DNA of 45,032 nucleotides from Bog-756 sp036553725 (GCA_036553725.1 DATBOO010000042.1:1-45032), one strand, 5' to 3'. Counted from the stretch's first letter, positions 7,740 to 16,531 are shown. The notes: generated from the sequence alone by a model not told the origin. Numbers and translations are program-made.

Positions 7740-9530
7740 ATGCCCCCCACCGACAACAAGAAACTGATCGCATGGGTGGACGAGATGGCGGCGCTGACCG
7801 AGCCCGATGCCGTCGAGTGGTGCGACGGGTCGGCGGCGGAGTACGACCGCCTGTGCCAGCTGCTGGTGACCAACGGGACCTTCACCAAACTCTCCGATGC
7901 CAAGCGGCCCAACAGCTACTGGGCCCACTCCGACCCCGGCGACGTCGCCCGGGTGGAGGACCGGACCTATATCTGCTCGACCCTCGAGTCCGATGCCGGC
8001 CCGACCAACAACTGGCGGGAGCCCTCCGAGATGCGAGAGGTGCTGACCGGACTGTTCAAGGGGTCGATGCGGGGACGGACCATGTACGTCGTGCCCTTCT
8101 CCATGGGCCCGCTCGGTTCCTCGATCGCCCACATCGGCGTGGAGATCACCGATTCGGCCTACGTGGCGGTGTCCATGCGGATCATGACCCGCATGGGGCG
8201 GGGCGCCCTCGAGGTGCTCGGGGCAGACGGCGAGTTCGTGCCGTGCCTCCACTCGGTGGGGGCGCCGCTGGCCGAGGGCGAGGCCGACTCGGCATGGCCG
8301 TGCGACTCCGAGAACAAGTACATCGTGCACTTCCCCGAGACCCGCGAGATCTGGTCCTACGGCTCGGGCTACGGCGGCAACGCGCTGCTCGGCAAGAAGT
8401 GCTTCGCCCTGCGGATCGCCTCGGTCATGGCCCGCGACGCCAACTGGCTGGCCGAGCACATGCTCATCTTGAAGCTGACCTCACCGGCCGGGGAGACCAG
8501 GTACGTCACCGGGGCCTTCCCGTCGGCCTGCGGCAAGACCAACCTGGCCATGCTCATCCCCACCCTGCCCGGCTGGAAGGTCGAGACGGTGGGCGACGAC
8601 ATCTGTTGGATGAAGTTCGGCGCCGACGGCCGGCTCTACGCCATCAATCCCGAGGCCGGCTTCTTCGGGGTGGCGCCCGGAACCAACGTCCACACCAACC
8701 CCAACGCCATGCTCACCCTCGACGGCAACGCCATCTTCACCAACACGGCGCTGACCGATGACGGCGACGTGTGGTGGGAGGGCATGAGCGACGAGGTGCC
8801 CGGCCACCTCACCTCGTGGAAGGGCGAGGACTGGACCCCGGCATCGGGCACCACCGCCGCCCATCCCAACGCCCGGTTCACCGTCCCCGCCGCCCAGGAC
8901 CCGGCCATCGCCTCGGAGTGGGAGGACCCGGCGGGCGTCCCCATCGACGCCATCCTGTTCGGCGGCCGCCGGGCCTCGGTGGTCCCGCTGGTGTTCCAGT
9001 CGAGGGACTGGGAGCACGGCGTGTTCCTCGGCTCGATCATGGCCTCCGAGACCACGGCGGCGGCCACCGGCGCGGTGGGGAACCTCCGCCGCGACCCGTT
9101 CGCCATGCTGCCGTTCTGCGGGTACAACATGGCCGACTACTTCGCCCACTGGCTGAGCGTGGGCGCCGGTGCGGACCGCGACAAGCTGCCCAAGATCTTC
9201 TACGTCAACTGGTTCCGCAAGGACGAGGACGGCCGCTGGCTGTGGCCCGGCTACGGGGAGAATTCCCGGGAGCTCGAGTGGGTCTTCGAGCGGGTGAACG
9301 GCACCGGCGGGGCCACCGACACGCCCATCGGGCTCATCCCCTCCCCCGGAGCCATCGACACCGAGGGGCTCGACGTCTCCGGCGCGGACATGGAGAAGCT
9401 GCTCACCGTGGACGCCGACGAGTGGCGGGCCGAGCTGCCGGGCATCCGCCAGCACTTCGCCACGTTCGGCGACAAGCTGCCGGCCCGGCTGAGCGCCGAG
9501 GTGGACGAGCTCGAGCGAAGACTCGGCTGA
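7740..9530 (+). CDS. pckG: Phosphoenolpyruvate carboxykinase (GTP)
   Basis: Converts oxaloacetate and GTP to phosphoenolpyruvate, CO2 and GDP, the committed step from TCA intermediates into gluconeogenesis; it may also run anaplerotically. The 596-residue length is normal for the GTP-type enzyme. Visible motifs are RTMYVVPFSMGPLGS near residue 118, the P-loop-like kinase-1 motif FPSACGKTN at about 260-268 with the reactive cysteine, GDDICWMKFG, NPEAGFFGVAPGTN and the C-terminal WFRKDEDGRWLWPG guanine-site region. ATG 7740 is preceded by GAGGAGGAA at 7721-7729. The frame is open upstream to 7605 without conserved residues, and the -10 at 7635 falls inside that extension, so the longer reading is rejected. 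Confidence 0.97.
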   Translation: MPPTDNKKLIAWVDEMAALTEPDAVEWCDGSAAEYDRLCQLLVTNGTFTKLSDAKRPNSYWAHSDPGDVARVEDRTYICSTLESDAGPTNNWREPSEMREVLTGLFKGSMRGRTMYVVPFSMGPLGSSIAHIGVEITDSAYVAVSMRIMTRMGRGALEVLGADGEFVPCLHSVGAPLAEGEADSAWPCDSENKYIVHFPETREIWSYGSGYGGNALLGKKCFALRIASVMARDANWLAEHMLILKLTSPAGETRYVTGAFPSACGKTNLAMLIPTLPGWKVETVGDDICWMKFGADGRLYAINPEAGFFGVAPGTNVHTNPNAMLTLDGNAIFTNTALTDDGDVWWEGMSDEVPGHLTSWKGEDWTPASGTTAAHPNARFTVPAAQDPAIASEWEDPAGVPIDAILFGGRRASVVPLVFQSRDWEHGVFLGSIMASETTAAATGAVGNLRRDPFAMLPFCGYNMADYFAHWLSVGAGADRDKLPKIFYVNWFRKDEDGRWLWPGYGENSRELEWVFERVNGTGGATDTPIGLIPSPGAIDTEGLDVSGADMEKLLTVDADEWRAELPGIRQHFATFGDKLPARLSAEVDELERRLG

Positions 9531-9556
9531 GCCTCCAGCCAGTCAGCCGCCCAGCC

Positions 9557-9740
9557 CGGTCAGTCTCGGGTCGGCCCCGTGATGCTGTTCCCCAAACCTT
9601 GACCGGCACCTCGTCGCCCTCGAGCGAGGACAGTTCGACGTTGCCCTGGCCGTGGTGCGCCTCGCTCCGATAGCCCTCGGCTGGGCGCGACACGAACGTC
9701 TCGATCGTCGCTGAGTCGGTCAGTCCCGGGTCGGCCCCGT
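9557..9740. repeat. 24-bp direct repeats 160 bp apart after the MFS gene
   Basis: Copies at 9557-9580 and 9717-9740 differ at one base. The second copy encodes the last residues GPTRD and stop of the MFS gene on the minus strand; the first repeats the same ending 160 bp downstream. The 136 bp between them resembles neither neighbour and holds no gene I can recognise. Confidence 0.85.
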
Positions 9741-11288
9741 CTGCAGGCGGACGGCCCGGCGCGAGCTCATGTAGAAGACGGCGCCGAGGGCGGCCGCCAC
9801 CGCCATGATCAGGTCGCCGCCCCCGATGGGCAGGGCCAGCACCACCGGGACGAACGAGCCCACCACCCACATGAGCTGAAAGCGGGTCTCGAAACGGGCG
9901 AACGCCCGGCCCTGGTTGGACTCGCGCACGTGACGCTGGACCAGGGCGTCGAACGAGGGCTTGGCCACCGCGCTGGCCGCACCCACCGCCATGGCCACCA
10001 CCGCTTGGAGCCAGCGGACCGGGAAGAAGGCCCCGAGCGTGGCGAAGCCCGCCACCAGCAGCAGGGACCCGCTGAGCATCTGCTGCTCGCTGAGCACCCG
10101 GCGGATGCTGGACACCGACAGCACGCCGACGAGGGCACCGGCCGTGAGCCCCCCGAGGACCAGGCCGAACCACCAGGTGGGAGCGGATTCGCGCCGGAGG
10201 GCGAAGGCGAAGAGGAAGGTGAGGAAGCCCATCAGCGCCTTCAGCACCGACATGGGCATCAGGGCCAGGACGACCTCGGTGCCGGCGATCGGCCGGAAGG
10301 CGGCCAGGTCCTCCTCGTCCCCGGCCCAGGTGGGATCGGCGTCGGGGGCGTGCACGACCTCCGACACGGCGGAGACGACCGACGGCGGCCGACGCTCGAC
10401 GGCGGCCCGCCCGCTCCTCCGGTGGCCGGCCCGCCCGCCTCCCGGCCGGCTGGCCACGGGCAACCGGGTCCCGGCCACCACCGCGGCGGCGAAGACCCCG
10501 ACCGCCACCCACAGCACGCTCGGCGCGCCTCCCAGCTTCAAGATGGCCACCGCGGGGAGGGCGAAGACCAGGCCGGACAGCGACGCCAGCAGCCCGAGGC
10601 GGGCGTTGAGCGTGGCCAGATCGGGCTCGATCCCGTCCGACCCGCTCCCCGGGTCCTCCACGTGGATCAGCGGCGTGCCGTAGGGGGGCGTCCGCTCCGG
10701 CCGGAGTGCCCCACCGGCGGCCGGGGGAAACGCTCCCGGGGGGGATGGCGGGTCCCACCCGGGCTCCTCCGGTCCCGGACCGGGGCCGGCTCCCCCCGGG
10801 GCCCGGCCTCCTCCCGGCGCCGCCTCGTCCAGCATGCCGAGGGCGGCCATCTCCGGGACCAGGGCGCCTTTGGTCACCAGGTACACCTTGGACAGCACCA
10901 GCATGGCGAAGGCCTCGGGGAACAAGAGGAGGGAGTGGATGTCCCGGGCCAGGAAGGGGCACAGCGCGGCGCGGCCCAGAGCCGAGGCCACCACCATCCC
11001 CCGGCGCGCCCCCCGGCTGCGGTCGATGAGGGGTCCGAGCGCCGGTGCCACCACAGCGAACGGGCCCATGGTCAACAACAGGTACAGCAGCACCTTGTCC
11101 TTGGCCGCGGTCGGGGAGATCGAGAAGAACAGCGAACCGGCCAGGGACACGGCGAACAGGGTGTCCCCCGCGGTCATCAGCACATGGGTCAGGGCCAACC
11201 GTCCGAAGGGCCGGCGCTGGTCGAACAGGTCGGCGATCGCCGACCGGGCCAGGCGCCGGAACCGGTCACTGCGCTCCCGAACACCCAC
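9720..11288 (-). CDS. Major facilitator superfamily transporter
   Basis: A 522-residue polytopic membrane protein. N-terminal helices include HVLMTAGDTLFAVSLAGSLFF, and LLLTMGPFAVVAPALGPLIDR followed by SRGARRGMVV, the MFS loop 2-3 signature in degenerate form. The second half has helices around SVLKALMGFLTFLFAF and FGLVLGGLTAGALVGVLS. Between the halves, about residues 160-225, is a cytoplasmic loop rich in Gly, Pro and Ala. A second loop around residues 280-330 is also long and charged. The GTG start at 11288 is exactly 6 nt after TACCAT on the minus strand, fitting a leaderless start. Substrate is unknown; drug/proton antiport is only a family guess. Confidence 0.8.
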   Translation of the reverse strand: MGVRERSDRFRRLARSAIADLFDQRRPFGRLALTHVLMTAGDTLFAVSLAGSLFFSISPTAAKDKVLLYLLLTMGPFAVVAPALGPLIDRSRGARRGMVVASALGRAALCPFLARDIHSLLLFPEAFAMLVLSKVYLVTKGALVPEMAALGMLDEAAPGGGRAPGGAGPGPGPEEPGWDPPSPPGAFPPAAGGALRPERTPPYGTPLIHVEDPGSGSDGIEPDLATLNARLGLLASLSGLVFALPAVAILKLGGAPSVLWVAVGVFAAAVVAGTRLPVASRPGGGRAGHRRSGRAAVERRPPSVVSAVSEVVHAPDADPTWAGDEEDLAAFRPIAGTEVVLALMPMSVLKALMGFLTFLFAFALRRESAPTWWFGLVLGGLTAGALVGVLSVSSIRRVLSEQQMLSGSLLLVAGFATLGAFFPVRWLQAVVAMAVGAASAVAKPSFDALVQRHVRESNQGRAFARFETRFQLMWVVGSFVPVVLALPIGGGDLIMAVAAALGAVFYMSSRRAVRLQTGPTRD

Positions 11289-11294
11289 AACGGC

Positions 11295-11300
11295 ATGGTA
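11295..11300 (-). promoter_or_regulatory. -10 element of the MFS gene
   Basis: TACCAT on the minus strand, 6 nt before GTG 11288; leaderless architecture. Confidence 0.45.
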
Positions 11301-11320
11301 AGCGCCGGCGGCGTCGGCGG

Positions 11321-11326
11321 TAGCAT
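11321..11326 (+). promoter_or_regulatory. -10 element of the Lrp-type gene
   Basis: TAGCAT on the plus strand; start expected near 11333, leaving a short leader with GGGAGAG before ATG 11365. Confidence 0.4.
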
Positions 11327-11364
11327 GCGCCGGTGGCCCTGTTCCGCCGATCCGGGAGAGTCGA

Positions 11365-11601
11365 ATGCCGGTGAACGCCTATGTGCTCATCCAGACCGAG
11401 GTCGGGAAGGCCGCCACCGTGGCCCGGGCGGTGGCGTCGCTCGAGGGGGTGCAGGCGGCCGAGGGGGTCACCGGCCCCTACGACGTGATCGTGCGCACCG
11501 AGGCCGGCACCGTGGACGAGCTGGGCCGCATGGTGGTGGGCCGGATCCAGCTGATCGACGGGATCACCCGGACGGTGACCTGCCCGGTGGTCAACCTCTG
11601 A
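11365..11601 (+). CDS. Stand-alone Lrp/AsnC ligand-binding (RAM) domain protein
   Basis: A 78-residue protein made only of the alpha/beta RAM domain of Lrp/AsnC regulators: MPVNAYVLIQTEVGKAATVA, then GVTGPYDVIVRTEAGTVDEL and a final ITRTVTCPVVNL strand. There is no helix-turn-helix, so it cannot bind DNA by itself. Such small proteins form ring oligomers that bind amino acids, or modify full-length Lrp proteins. In many Actinobacteria a copy sits near thiL, rpmB and ddl, as here. SD-like GGGAGAG lies 9 nt before the ATG. Ligand and partner are unknown. Confidence 0.85.
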   Translation: MPVNAYVLIQTEVGKAATVARAVASLEGVQAAEGVTGPYDVIVRTEAGTVDELGRMVVGRIQLIDGITRTVTCPVVNL

Positions 11602-11656
11602 GGGAGCGCTGTGGCTCTGAAGGACTGGTGGGGCGCCGGCGGAGCCCGGCCGGTCC

Positions 11657-12802
11657 TCAGGTGATGGCGCCTGACCGTCGGAGGGCGCCGACATCGGCCT
11701 CGGCCAGACCCCAGTCGGCCAAGGCCTCGTCGCCGTGCTGGCCCGGGTTGGGGGGAGGCCGCCGGATGGCTCCCGGAGTGGCACTGAACCGCGGCGACGG
11801 CGACGGCTGGACCACGCCGGCCACCTCGGTGAAGGTCCCCCGGAACTGGTTGTGGGGGTGGTCGGGCGCCTCGGCCGGCGACAGCACCGGGGCGGCGCAG
11901 GCGTCGCTCCCCTCGAAGATCTCCTCCCACTCCTTGCGGGTCTTGGACGCGAACACCTGGGCGAACCGCTCCTTCATGGCCGGCCAGCCTTCCCGGTCCA
12001 TCTGCTGGGAGAGGTCCACGTCGTCGAGTCCCATCAGCCGGATGAGCTCGGCGTAGAACTGCGACTCGATGGCGCCCACCCCGATGAGGCCGCCGTCAGA
12101 GGTCTCGTACACCTCGTAGAAGTGGGCACCGGTGTCCAACAGGTTGGTGCCGCGCACGTCGTTCCAGATTCCGGACGCCCGCAGGGTGTACGTCATGGTC
12201 ATCAACGAGGCGGCCCCGTCGACCATGGCCGCGTCCACCACCTGGCCGCTTCCGGTCCGCTGTGCGCTGATGATCGCCGCCAGCATCCCGTAGGCCAGCA
12301 GCATGCCGCCGCCGCCGAAGTCACCCACCAGGTTGAGGGGCGGGACCGGGCGCTGTCCGGACCGCCCGACCGGTTCGAGCGCCCCGGCCACGGAGATGTA
12401 GTCGATGTCGTGACCGGCCGACCGGGCCAGCGGGCCCTCCTGTCCCCAGCCGGTCATCCGGCCGTAGACCAGTTTCGGGTTGCGGCCCAGGCAGACGTCC
12501 GGTCCCACCCCGAGGCGCTCGGCCACGCCGGGGCGGAATCCCTCCATCAGCCCGTCGGCCCGCTCGACCAGTTGCAACACCAAGGAGACGCCCTCGGGGT
12601 GCTTGAGATCCACGGCCACCGACCGCCGACCCCGGTTCAGGAGGTCGACGTGGGGCTCGGAGTGGGGCGGGTAGATGGCCCGCTCGGACCGGTCGATGCG
12701 GATGATGTCCGCCCCGGCGTCGGCCAGCATCATCCCGGCGAAGGGGGCGGGGCCGATTCCGGCCAGCTCGACGATCCGGATCCCCTCGAGGGGGCCGCTC
12801 AC
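11657..12802 (-). CDS. mcr: Alpha-methylacyl-CoA racemase (family III CoA-transferase fold)
   Basis: Epimerises 2-methylacyl-CoA thioesters, letting branched fatty acids or sterol side chains enter beta-oxidation. The 381-residue protein opens PLEGIRIVELAGIGPAPFAGMM. Residues equivalent to the catalytic set of the mycobacterial enzyme are present: His in SAGHDIDYISVAG, Asp in NLVGDFGGGG and Glu in VGAIESQFY. These three motifs favour racemase over formyl-CoA or carnitine CoA-transferases of the same fold. The GTG at 12802 puts the conserved segment at residue 5; the frame continues upstream over non-conserved sequence. Acyl-CoA dehydrogenase and acyl-CoA ligase elsewhere in the window could work with it, but they are not linked. 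Confidence 0.9.
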   Translation of the reverse strand: MSGPLEGIRIVELAGIGPAPFAGMMLADAGADIIRIDRSERAIYPPHSEPHVDLLNRGRRSVAVDLKHPEGVSLVLQLVERADGLMEGFRPGVAERLGVGPDVCLGRNPKLVYGRMTGWGQEGPLARSAGHDIDYISVAGALEPVGRSGQRPVPPLNLVGDFGGGGMLLAYGMLAAIISAQRTGSGQVVDAAMVDGAASLMTMTYTLRASGIWNDVRGTNLLDTGAHFYEVYETSDGGLIGVGAIESQFYAELIRLMGLDDVDLSQQMDREGWPAMKERFAQVFASKTRKEWEEIFEGSDACAAPVLSPAEAPDHPHNQFRGTFTEVAGVVQPSPSPRFSATPGAIRRPPPNPGQHGDEALADWGLAEADVGALRRSGAIT

Positions 12803-12928
12803 CGCGCACCCGCCGGCTCGAGGAAGGCGATGACGCCGACCGGTGGCACCGGGGGTCTGCTCACGGAGAAGTTCATGGGCGGATCGTGGCCCGACCGCCG
12901 CCCGGGGGTCAAATGCGACCGCCCGCGG

Positions 12929-12934
12929 TAGCCT
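12929..12934 (+). promoter_or_regulatory. -10 element of galK
   Basis: TAGCCT, with a start near 12942 and AAGGAG (12981-12986) in the leader of galK. Confidence 0.35.
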
Positions 12935-12992
12935 CGGTCCGAAGCGCGGTCGACGGGGCCCTGGGCCAGGAGTTCCCGACAAGGAGCTCCCA

Positions 12993-14039
12993 GTGCCAGA
13001 TGTCGGGCGAGCCGAACGACGGGCGGTGGGACCGGGTCGGGTCAACCTGATCGGCGACCACACTGACTACAACCAGGGCCTCGCCCTCCCGATGGCCATC
13101 GGCCTCGGCGTGACCGTCCGGTTCACCCCCTCGACCGACGGGTACGTGGCGGTGACGTCGACGGCGTTCGGAGCGGGCCCCGAGCTGGCGGTGGACCTCC
13201 CCGCCGACATCGCCGCCGTCGGGCGGATCGAACCTGCCTGGGCCCGGCTGATCGGGGCGATGATGGCGCTGTCCCGACCCGGTGTCGGCGGGGCCGTCCA
13301 CATCGACGCCACCCTCCCGGTCGGCTCGGGCCTCTCCTCCAGCGCCGCGCTCTCGGTGGCCCTGGCCGAGGTGTTCGGCGCCGGCGGTGACCCCGAGGCC
13401 GTGGCCGTCCTCTGCCAGCGGGCCGAGCACCTGGCTGGGGTCCCGGTCGGGGCCATGGACCCGCTGATCTGCGCCGGCGGTCGTCAGGGCCATGCGCTGC
13501 TCATCGACTTCTCCACCATGGCCTCGAGCCAGATCCCGGTGCCCGAAGAGGCCGAGATCGTGGTGGTCGACTCCGGTCAGCCGCGCACGCTGCGCACTTC
13601 CGGCTACGCCGCCCGGAGGGCCGAGTGCGAGGCCGCGGCGGCGGTGATCGGCCCCTTGGGGAGGGCGGACGGGACCGACCTGGCGCGGCTCTCGGACCCC
13701 GTGCTGCGGGCACGCGCCCGCCACGTCGTCACCGAGTGCCGCCGCGTCCTGGACTTCGCCGAGGCGTTGTCGACCGGTGACCTGGTCGAGGCCGGGGCGC
13801 TCATGACCGAGAGCCACCGGAGCCTGGCCGGCGACTTCGCCGTCTCCACCTCGGTGGTCGACTCCCTGGTGGAGGACCTGGCCCCGCGGCCCGGAGTGTT
13901 GGGGGCGAGGATGACCGGGGCCGGGTTCGGGGGCTGCGTGGTGGCCCTGTGCCGGCCCGGGGCCCTCGACCCCACTGCCCTCCCGACCCGGGCCTGGCGG
14001 GTGCAGCCGGCGGACGGGACGGTAGCCCGGCGCGGCTGA
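12993..14039 (+). CDS. galK: Galactokinase (GHMP kinase family)
   Basis: Phosphorylates galactose to galactose 1-phosphate with ATP. The 348-residue protein, slightly short for the family, has the substrate signature GRVNLIGDHTDYNQG at residues 14-28, the GHMP ATP loop LPVGSGLSSSAAL near residue 108, and the third motif MTGAGFGGC near residue 305. The signature has Asp where most galactokinases have Glu (GEHTDY). GTG 12993 is preceded by a good AAGGAG site with 6 nt spacing; the upstream open frame is not conserved. No galT, galE or transporter is nearby, so the gene stands alone. A related sugar kinase of the same family remains possible. Confidence 0.85.
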   Translation: MPDVGRAERRAVGPGRVNLIGDHTDYNQGLALPMAIGLGVTVRFTPSTDGYVAVTSTAFGAGPELAVDLPADIAAVGRIEPAWARLIGAMMALSRPGVGGAVHIDATLPVGSGLSSSAALSVALAEVFGAGGDPEAVAVLCQRAEHLAGVPVGAMDPLICAGGRQGHALLIDFSTMASSQIPVPEEAEIVVVDSGQPRTLRTSGYAARRAECEAAAAVIGPLGRADGTDLARLSDPVLRARARHVVTECRRVLDFAEALSTGDLVEAGALMTESHRSLAGDFAVSTSVVDSLVEDLAPRPGVLGARMTGAGFGGCVVALCRPGALDPTALPTRAWRVQPADGTVARRG

Positions 14040-14081
14040 GACCGTCGGGCCGGCGGACAGCTGGCCGTCCGGCTTCGCCGG

Positions 14082-14573
14082 TCAGGAGATGGGGACGGAC
14101 AGGGTCCGACAGACCAGGGGCGGCGCATACGTGGACGCGCAACCGGTCACGGTCAGCGTGAAGGGTGGGCTGGCGGACACCTCGAGGATGATGGCGGACT
14201 GGGCGGTCTGTCTCGGAGCCAGAAATCCGGGCTCGCACGAGGTCCCGTCGGGATCGATGTCGAAGCCGGTCGTGGTGAGCGGGCAGACGGTGCCCACATA
14301 GGCGGCGTGCGTCCAGGTGAAGGTCCAGTCCAGGTTGGCCGACGAGCGACTGTGGTTCTTGACCGTGAAGTCGAAGGCGAGGTCCTGTCCCGACTGGGCT
14401 CCGGTCACCCCGGCGACGACCGACCCGGTGACCGACAGGTGGGAGCTGGTGGGCAACCGGTTCGGCGCGGCGGCCCCGCCGGCCACCCCGCCGGCCACGG
14501 TCCCGGACGCGACCACCAGCCCGACGACGGCAGCCACGGTGACACCCACGGTGAAGAGCACGAACTTTCTCAT
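14082..14573 (-). CDS. Small exported protein of unknown function
   Basis: A 163-residue protein. The N-terminus MRKFVLFTVGVTVAAVVGLVVA is a basic residue pair followed by a long hydrophobic core, a signal peptide or a single membrane anchor. The rest (HLSVTGSVVAGVTGAQSGQDL, then FDFTVKNHSR and WTFTWTHAAYVGT) reads as a beta-sandwich of extracellular type, with four cysteines after residue 100 that could form disulfides. AGGAACGAG precedes ATG 14573. The open frame extends upstream to 14804, but the signal peptide and ribosome-binding site fix this start. It is convergent with galK. No family is recognised. Confidence 0.7.
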   Translation of the reverse strand: MRKFVLFTVGVTVAAVVGLVVASGTVAGGVAGGAAAPNRLPTSSHLSVTGSVVAGVTGAQSGQDLAFDFTVKNHSRSSANLDWTFTWTHAAYVGTVCPLTTTGFDIDPDGTSCEPGFLAPRQTAQSAIILEVSASPPFTLTVTGCASTYAPPLVCRTLSVPIS

Positions 14574-14897
14574 CTCGTTCCTCGGTTCTGTAGTCCGACA
14601 ATGCCGAATCCGGGTGATCGGGAAGAAGCGCGCACAACCAGGGGGCCCGCCGCCAAACAGGCGTGAACAACCGGCAACAGGTCCGTTTCGCACCGCCCGC
14701 CCCACGGAGACCCAGGCCTGGGACGCATGCCCGCCTCGCTCCCTTCGCCGCGGAAACCGCCTCCCGCAATTGCAGTTGTAAACCCGGCCGGTGCTCCTGT
14801 CCACCGTCCATTCGGCATCAGCGTCGGCACAGGCACCGGCACGGGCACCGGAGGGAGCCGGACGCTCCGCCGGGTCGGCCCGGTGTCGGCCCGATAG
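14574..14897. other. 324-bp gap between the exported protein and the PH-domain gene
   Basis: No supported gene. It should hold the promoter of the exported-protein gene, but no convincing -10 is visible. A short GGCACA/GGCACC low-complexity tract lies at 14826-14851. The open frame crossing the gap (14570-14917, minus) has a run of Pro-Val and no conserved content. Confidence 0.6.
14826..14851. repeat. Short GGCACN-rich tandem tract
   Basis: Four near-copies of a six-base unit of the GGCACC type in intergenic DNA. Confidence 0.6.
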
Positions 14898-15404
14898 TCA
14901 GAGACCCGGTGCGACATCCGGGTCGGGTAGGAACGGCGGCAGCCGGCGGTTGATCACCCGGCGGAGGACCATCGGCTTGCGCACGTCGTCGATCCAGCGG
15001 ATCTGGTCCTCGCCGTTGATCTCCAGCTCGAGCCGGCCGGTGCCGATGATGCGGCGGGCCAGCGACTGGACGACGGTGACCGAGAGGATGTGGGTCAGGA
15101 AGGTCTCCGCCTGACGGCCGGACATCACTCCCCTCCGCTCGATGAGCCGGGCCGAGGTGAGCACGAGCCGGGTCGTCCGCCACCGAACCACCCGGGCTGC
15201 CAACCAGAGACAGGGGACCGCCACCACCGACCCTTCAACCCAGTGGCCGGCCACCGAGGTGTGGGGGATCCCGATGTCGAGCCCCACCCCGATGGCGATG
15301 AACAGGACCGAGACCGCCAGCGGTCCCGACAGGAACGACCAGTGGGGCTTGATGTCGATCAGGATCTCTTCGCCCGGAAGGAGCTGGAGCCGGTCAACGG
15401 CCAA
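14898..15404 (-). CDS. Membrane protein with bacterial PH domain (bPH2, YdbS-like)
   Basis: About 168 residues. LLPGEEILIDIKPHWSFL is the usual entry to YdbS/bPH2 proteins, followed by two membrane helices (GPLAVSVLFIAIGVGLDIGI and VVAVPCLWLAARVV). A beta-rich domain then reads WRTTRLVLTSARLIERRGV and ends in DDVRKPMVLRRVINRR. In this family the domain faces the cytoplasm. The start is uncertain: TTG 15404 gives a compact protein 5 bp after the ddl stop, while CTG 15413 would overlap that stop in a CTGA junction. It is probably co-transcribed with ddl. Role unknown. Confidence 0.75.
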   Translation of the reverse strand: MAVDRLQLLPGEEILIDIKPHWSFLSGPLAVSVLFIAIGVGLDIGIPHTSVAGHWVEGSVVAVPCLWLAARVVRWRTTRLVLTSARLIERRGVMSGRQAETFLTHILSVTVVQSLARRIIGTGRLELEINGEDQIRWIDDVRKPMVLRRVINRRLPPFLPDPDVAPGL

Positions 15405-15409
15405 GCGGC

Positions 15410-16531
15410 TCAGCCCAACTTGCCGGCGATCGATCCCGCCGATCGGAGGACCGAGCCGTCGGCGCCCGCCGCCGAGTAGGCGTGGGTGGGCCGTTGCCGC
15501 GCCTCGTCCAGGAGGTCGGCCAGCAGGGTGGCGAAGGGGATCGGAGGTGCGACCCACAAGTAGCGGGCCAGGGAGCCCGGCACGGTGTTGATCTCGTTGA
15601 CGAAGAACTCCCGGCCGTCGGAGAGATAGTCAATGCGGGCGACCCCGCGGACCCCGGTGAGGGCGGCGATCCGCTCCCCGGCCTGGCGCAGGCTCTTCTC
15701 CAATTCGGGTGGTATCCGGGCCGGGAGCTCACGGCTAGCTCCGGCCATCCCCTCACCGGCCACGTACTTGTCCCGGTAGTCGAGGATGTCGGCGGAGCCC
15801 TCGCCCCGCAGGGGCCGCTCCACGGCCGAGAGCTCCAGCGACGGCCAGGCGCGCACGGCCACCTGCAGGTCGACGAGGTCGGGACGGTAGGGCTCGAGCA
15901 CCGCGCCGAAGCGCAGATGGGGATTGGCGGACAACCGCGCCTGCGCGGTGGCGAAGTCCTCGACCACGTCGATCCCGATGGACGAGCCCCCGAAGCGCGG
16001 CTTGACGATGTAGGGCCCGCCGAACGGCGCCGGCCCCGGGTCGGCCACCAGTTGGGCCCGGGCCAGGGTGGGTAGGCCGGCGGCGGCCATCACCGCGCCG
16101 AATGCGAGCTTGTCCATCCCCAGCGCCGCGCCGGCCACGGTCGGGCCCGAATAGCGGATGCCAGCCAGGTCGAGTGCGGCCTGCAGGGTGCCGTCCTCAC
16201 CCGGTCCTCCGTGACAGCACACCATGGCCGCGTCGAGCTCGAGGGGCCGGGCCCGTCCGAGCCGTCCGCCCGGCTCGGCGAACCCGCCGCCGGGGGCGGC
16301 GGTGAACCGCAGCCTCGACGCCCCCCGGGGCACACCCTCCAGGAACGCCTCCGCCTCGAGCCCGGGATCGACCTCGTACCACTCGCCGGTCTTGGACCAG
16401 AACACCGCCCTGACGCCGGTCTCGGTCCCGCCCGGACCGGCGCCCAGCCCGCGGGCGGCCTGCAGCCCGGTGAGCACACTGACATCGTGCTCGGGCGACG
16501 GACCTCCGAAGATGACGGCGACTTCGGGCAC
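15410..16531 (-). CDS. ddl: D-alanine--D-alanine ligase
   Basis: Joins two D-alanines with ATP hydrolysis, supplying the dipeptide that MurF adds to the peptidoglycan precursor. The 373-residue ATP-grasp protein begins VAVIFGGPSPEHDVSVLTGL, the ligase N-signature. It has CHGGPGEDGTLQAALDLAG near residue 108, VKPRFGGSSIGIDVV near residue 172, YRDKYVAG, and the metal/substrate motif FFVNEINTVPGSL near residue 312. GTG 16531 is preceded by GGAGGAG at about 10 nt. The MurF-type gene lies just upstream on the same strand (gap 78 bp), so the two consecutive steps may be co-transcribed. Confidence 0.95.
   Translation of the reverse strand: MPEVAVIFGGPSPEHDVSVLTGLQAARGLGAGPGGTETGVRAVFWSKTGEWYEVDPGLEAEAFLEGVPRGASRLRFTAAPGGGFAEPGGRLGRARPLELDAAMVCCHGGPGEDGTLQAALDLAGIRYSGPTVAGAALGMDKLAFGAVMAAAGLPTLARAQLVADPGPAPFGGPYIVKPRFGGSSIGIDVVEDFATAQARLSANPHLRFGAVLEPYRPDLVDLQVAVRAWPSLELSAVERPLRGEGSADILDYRDKYVAGEGMAGASRELPARIPPELEKSLRQAGERIAALTGVRGVARIDYLSDGREFFVNEINTVPGSLARYLWVAPPIPFATLLADLLDEARQRPTHAYSAAGADGSVLRSAGSIAGKLG

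Noticed and set aside
9581..9716. Fragment of a protein-coding gene between the direct repeats
   Set aside because: A minus-strand frame is open, but it matches no family I recognise and high GC makes such frames common.
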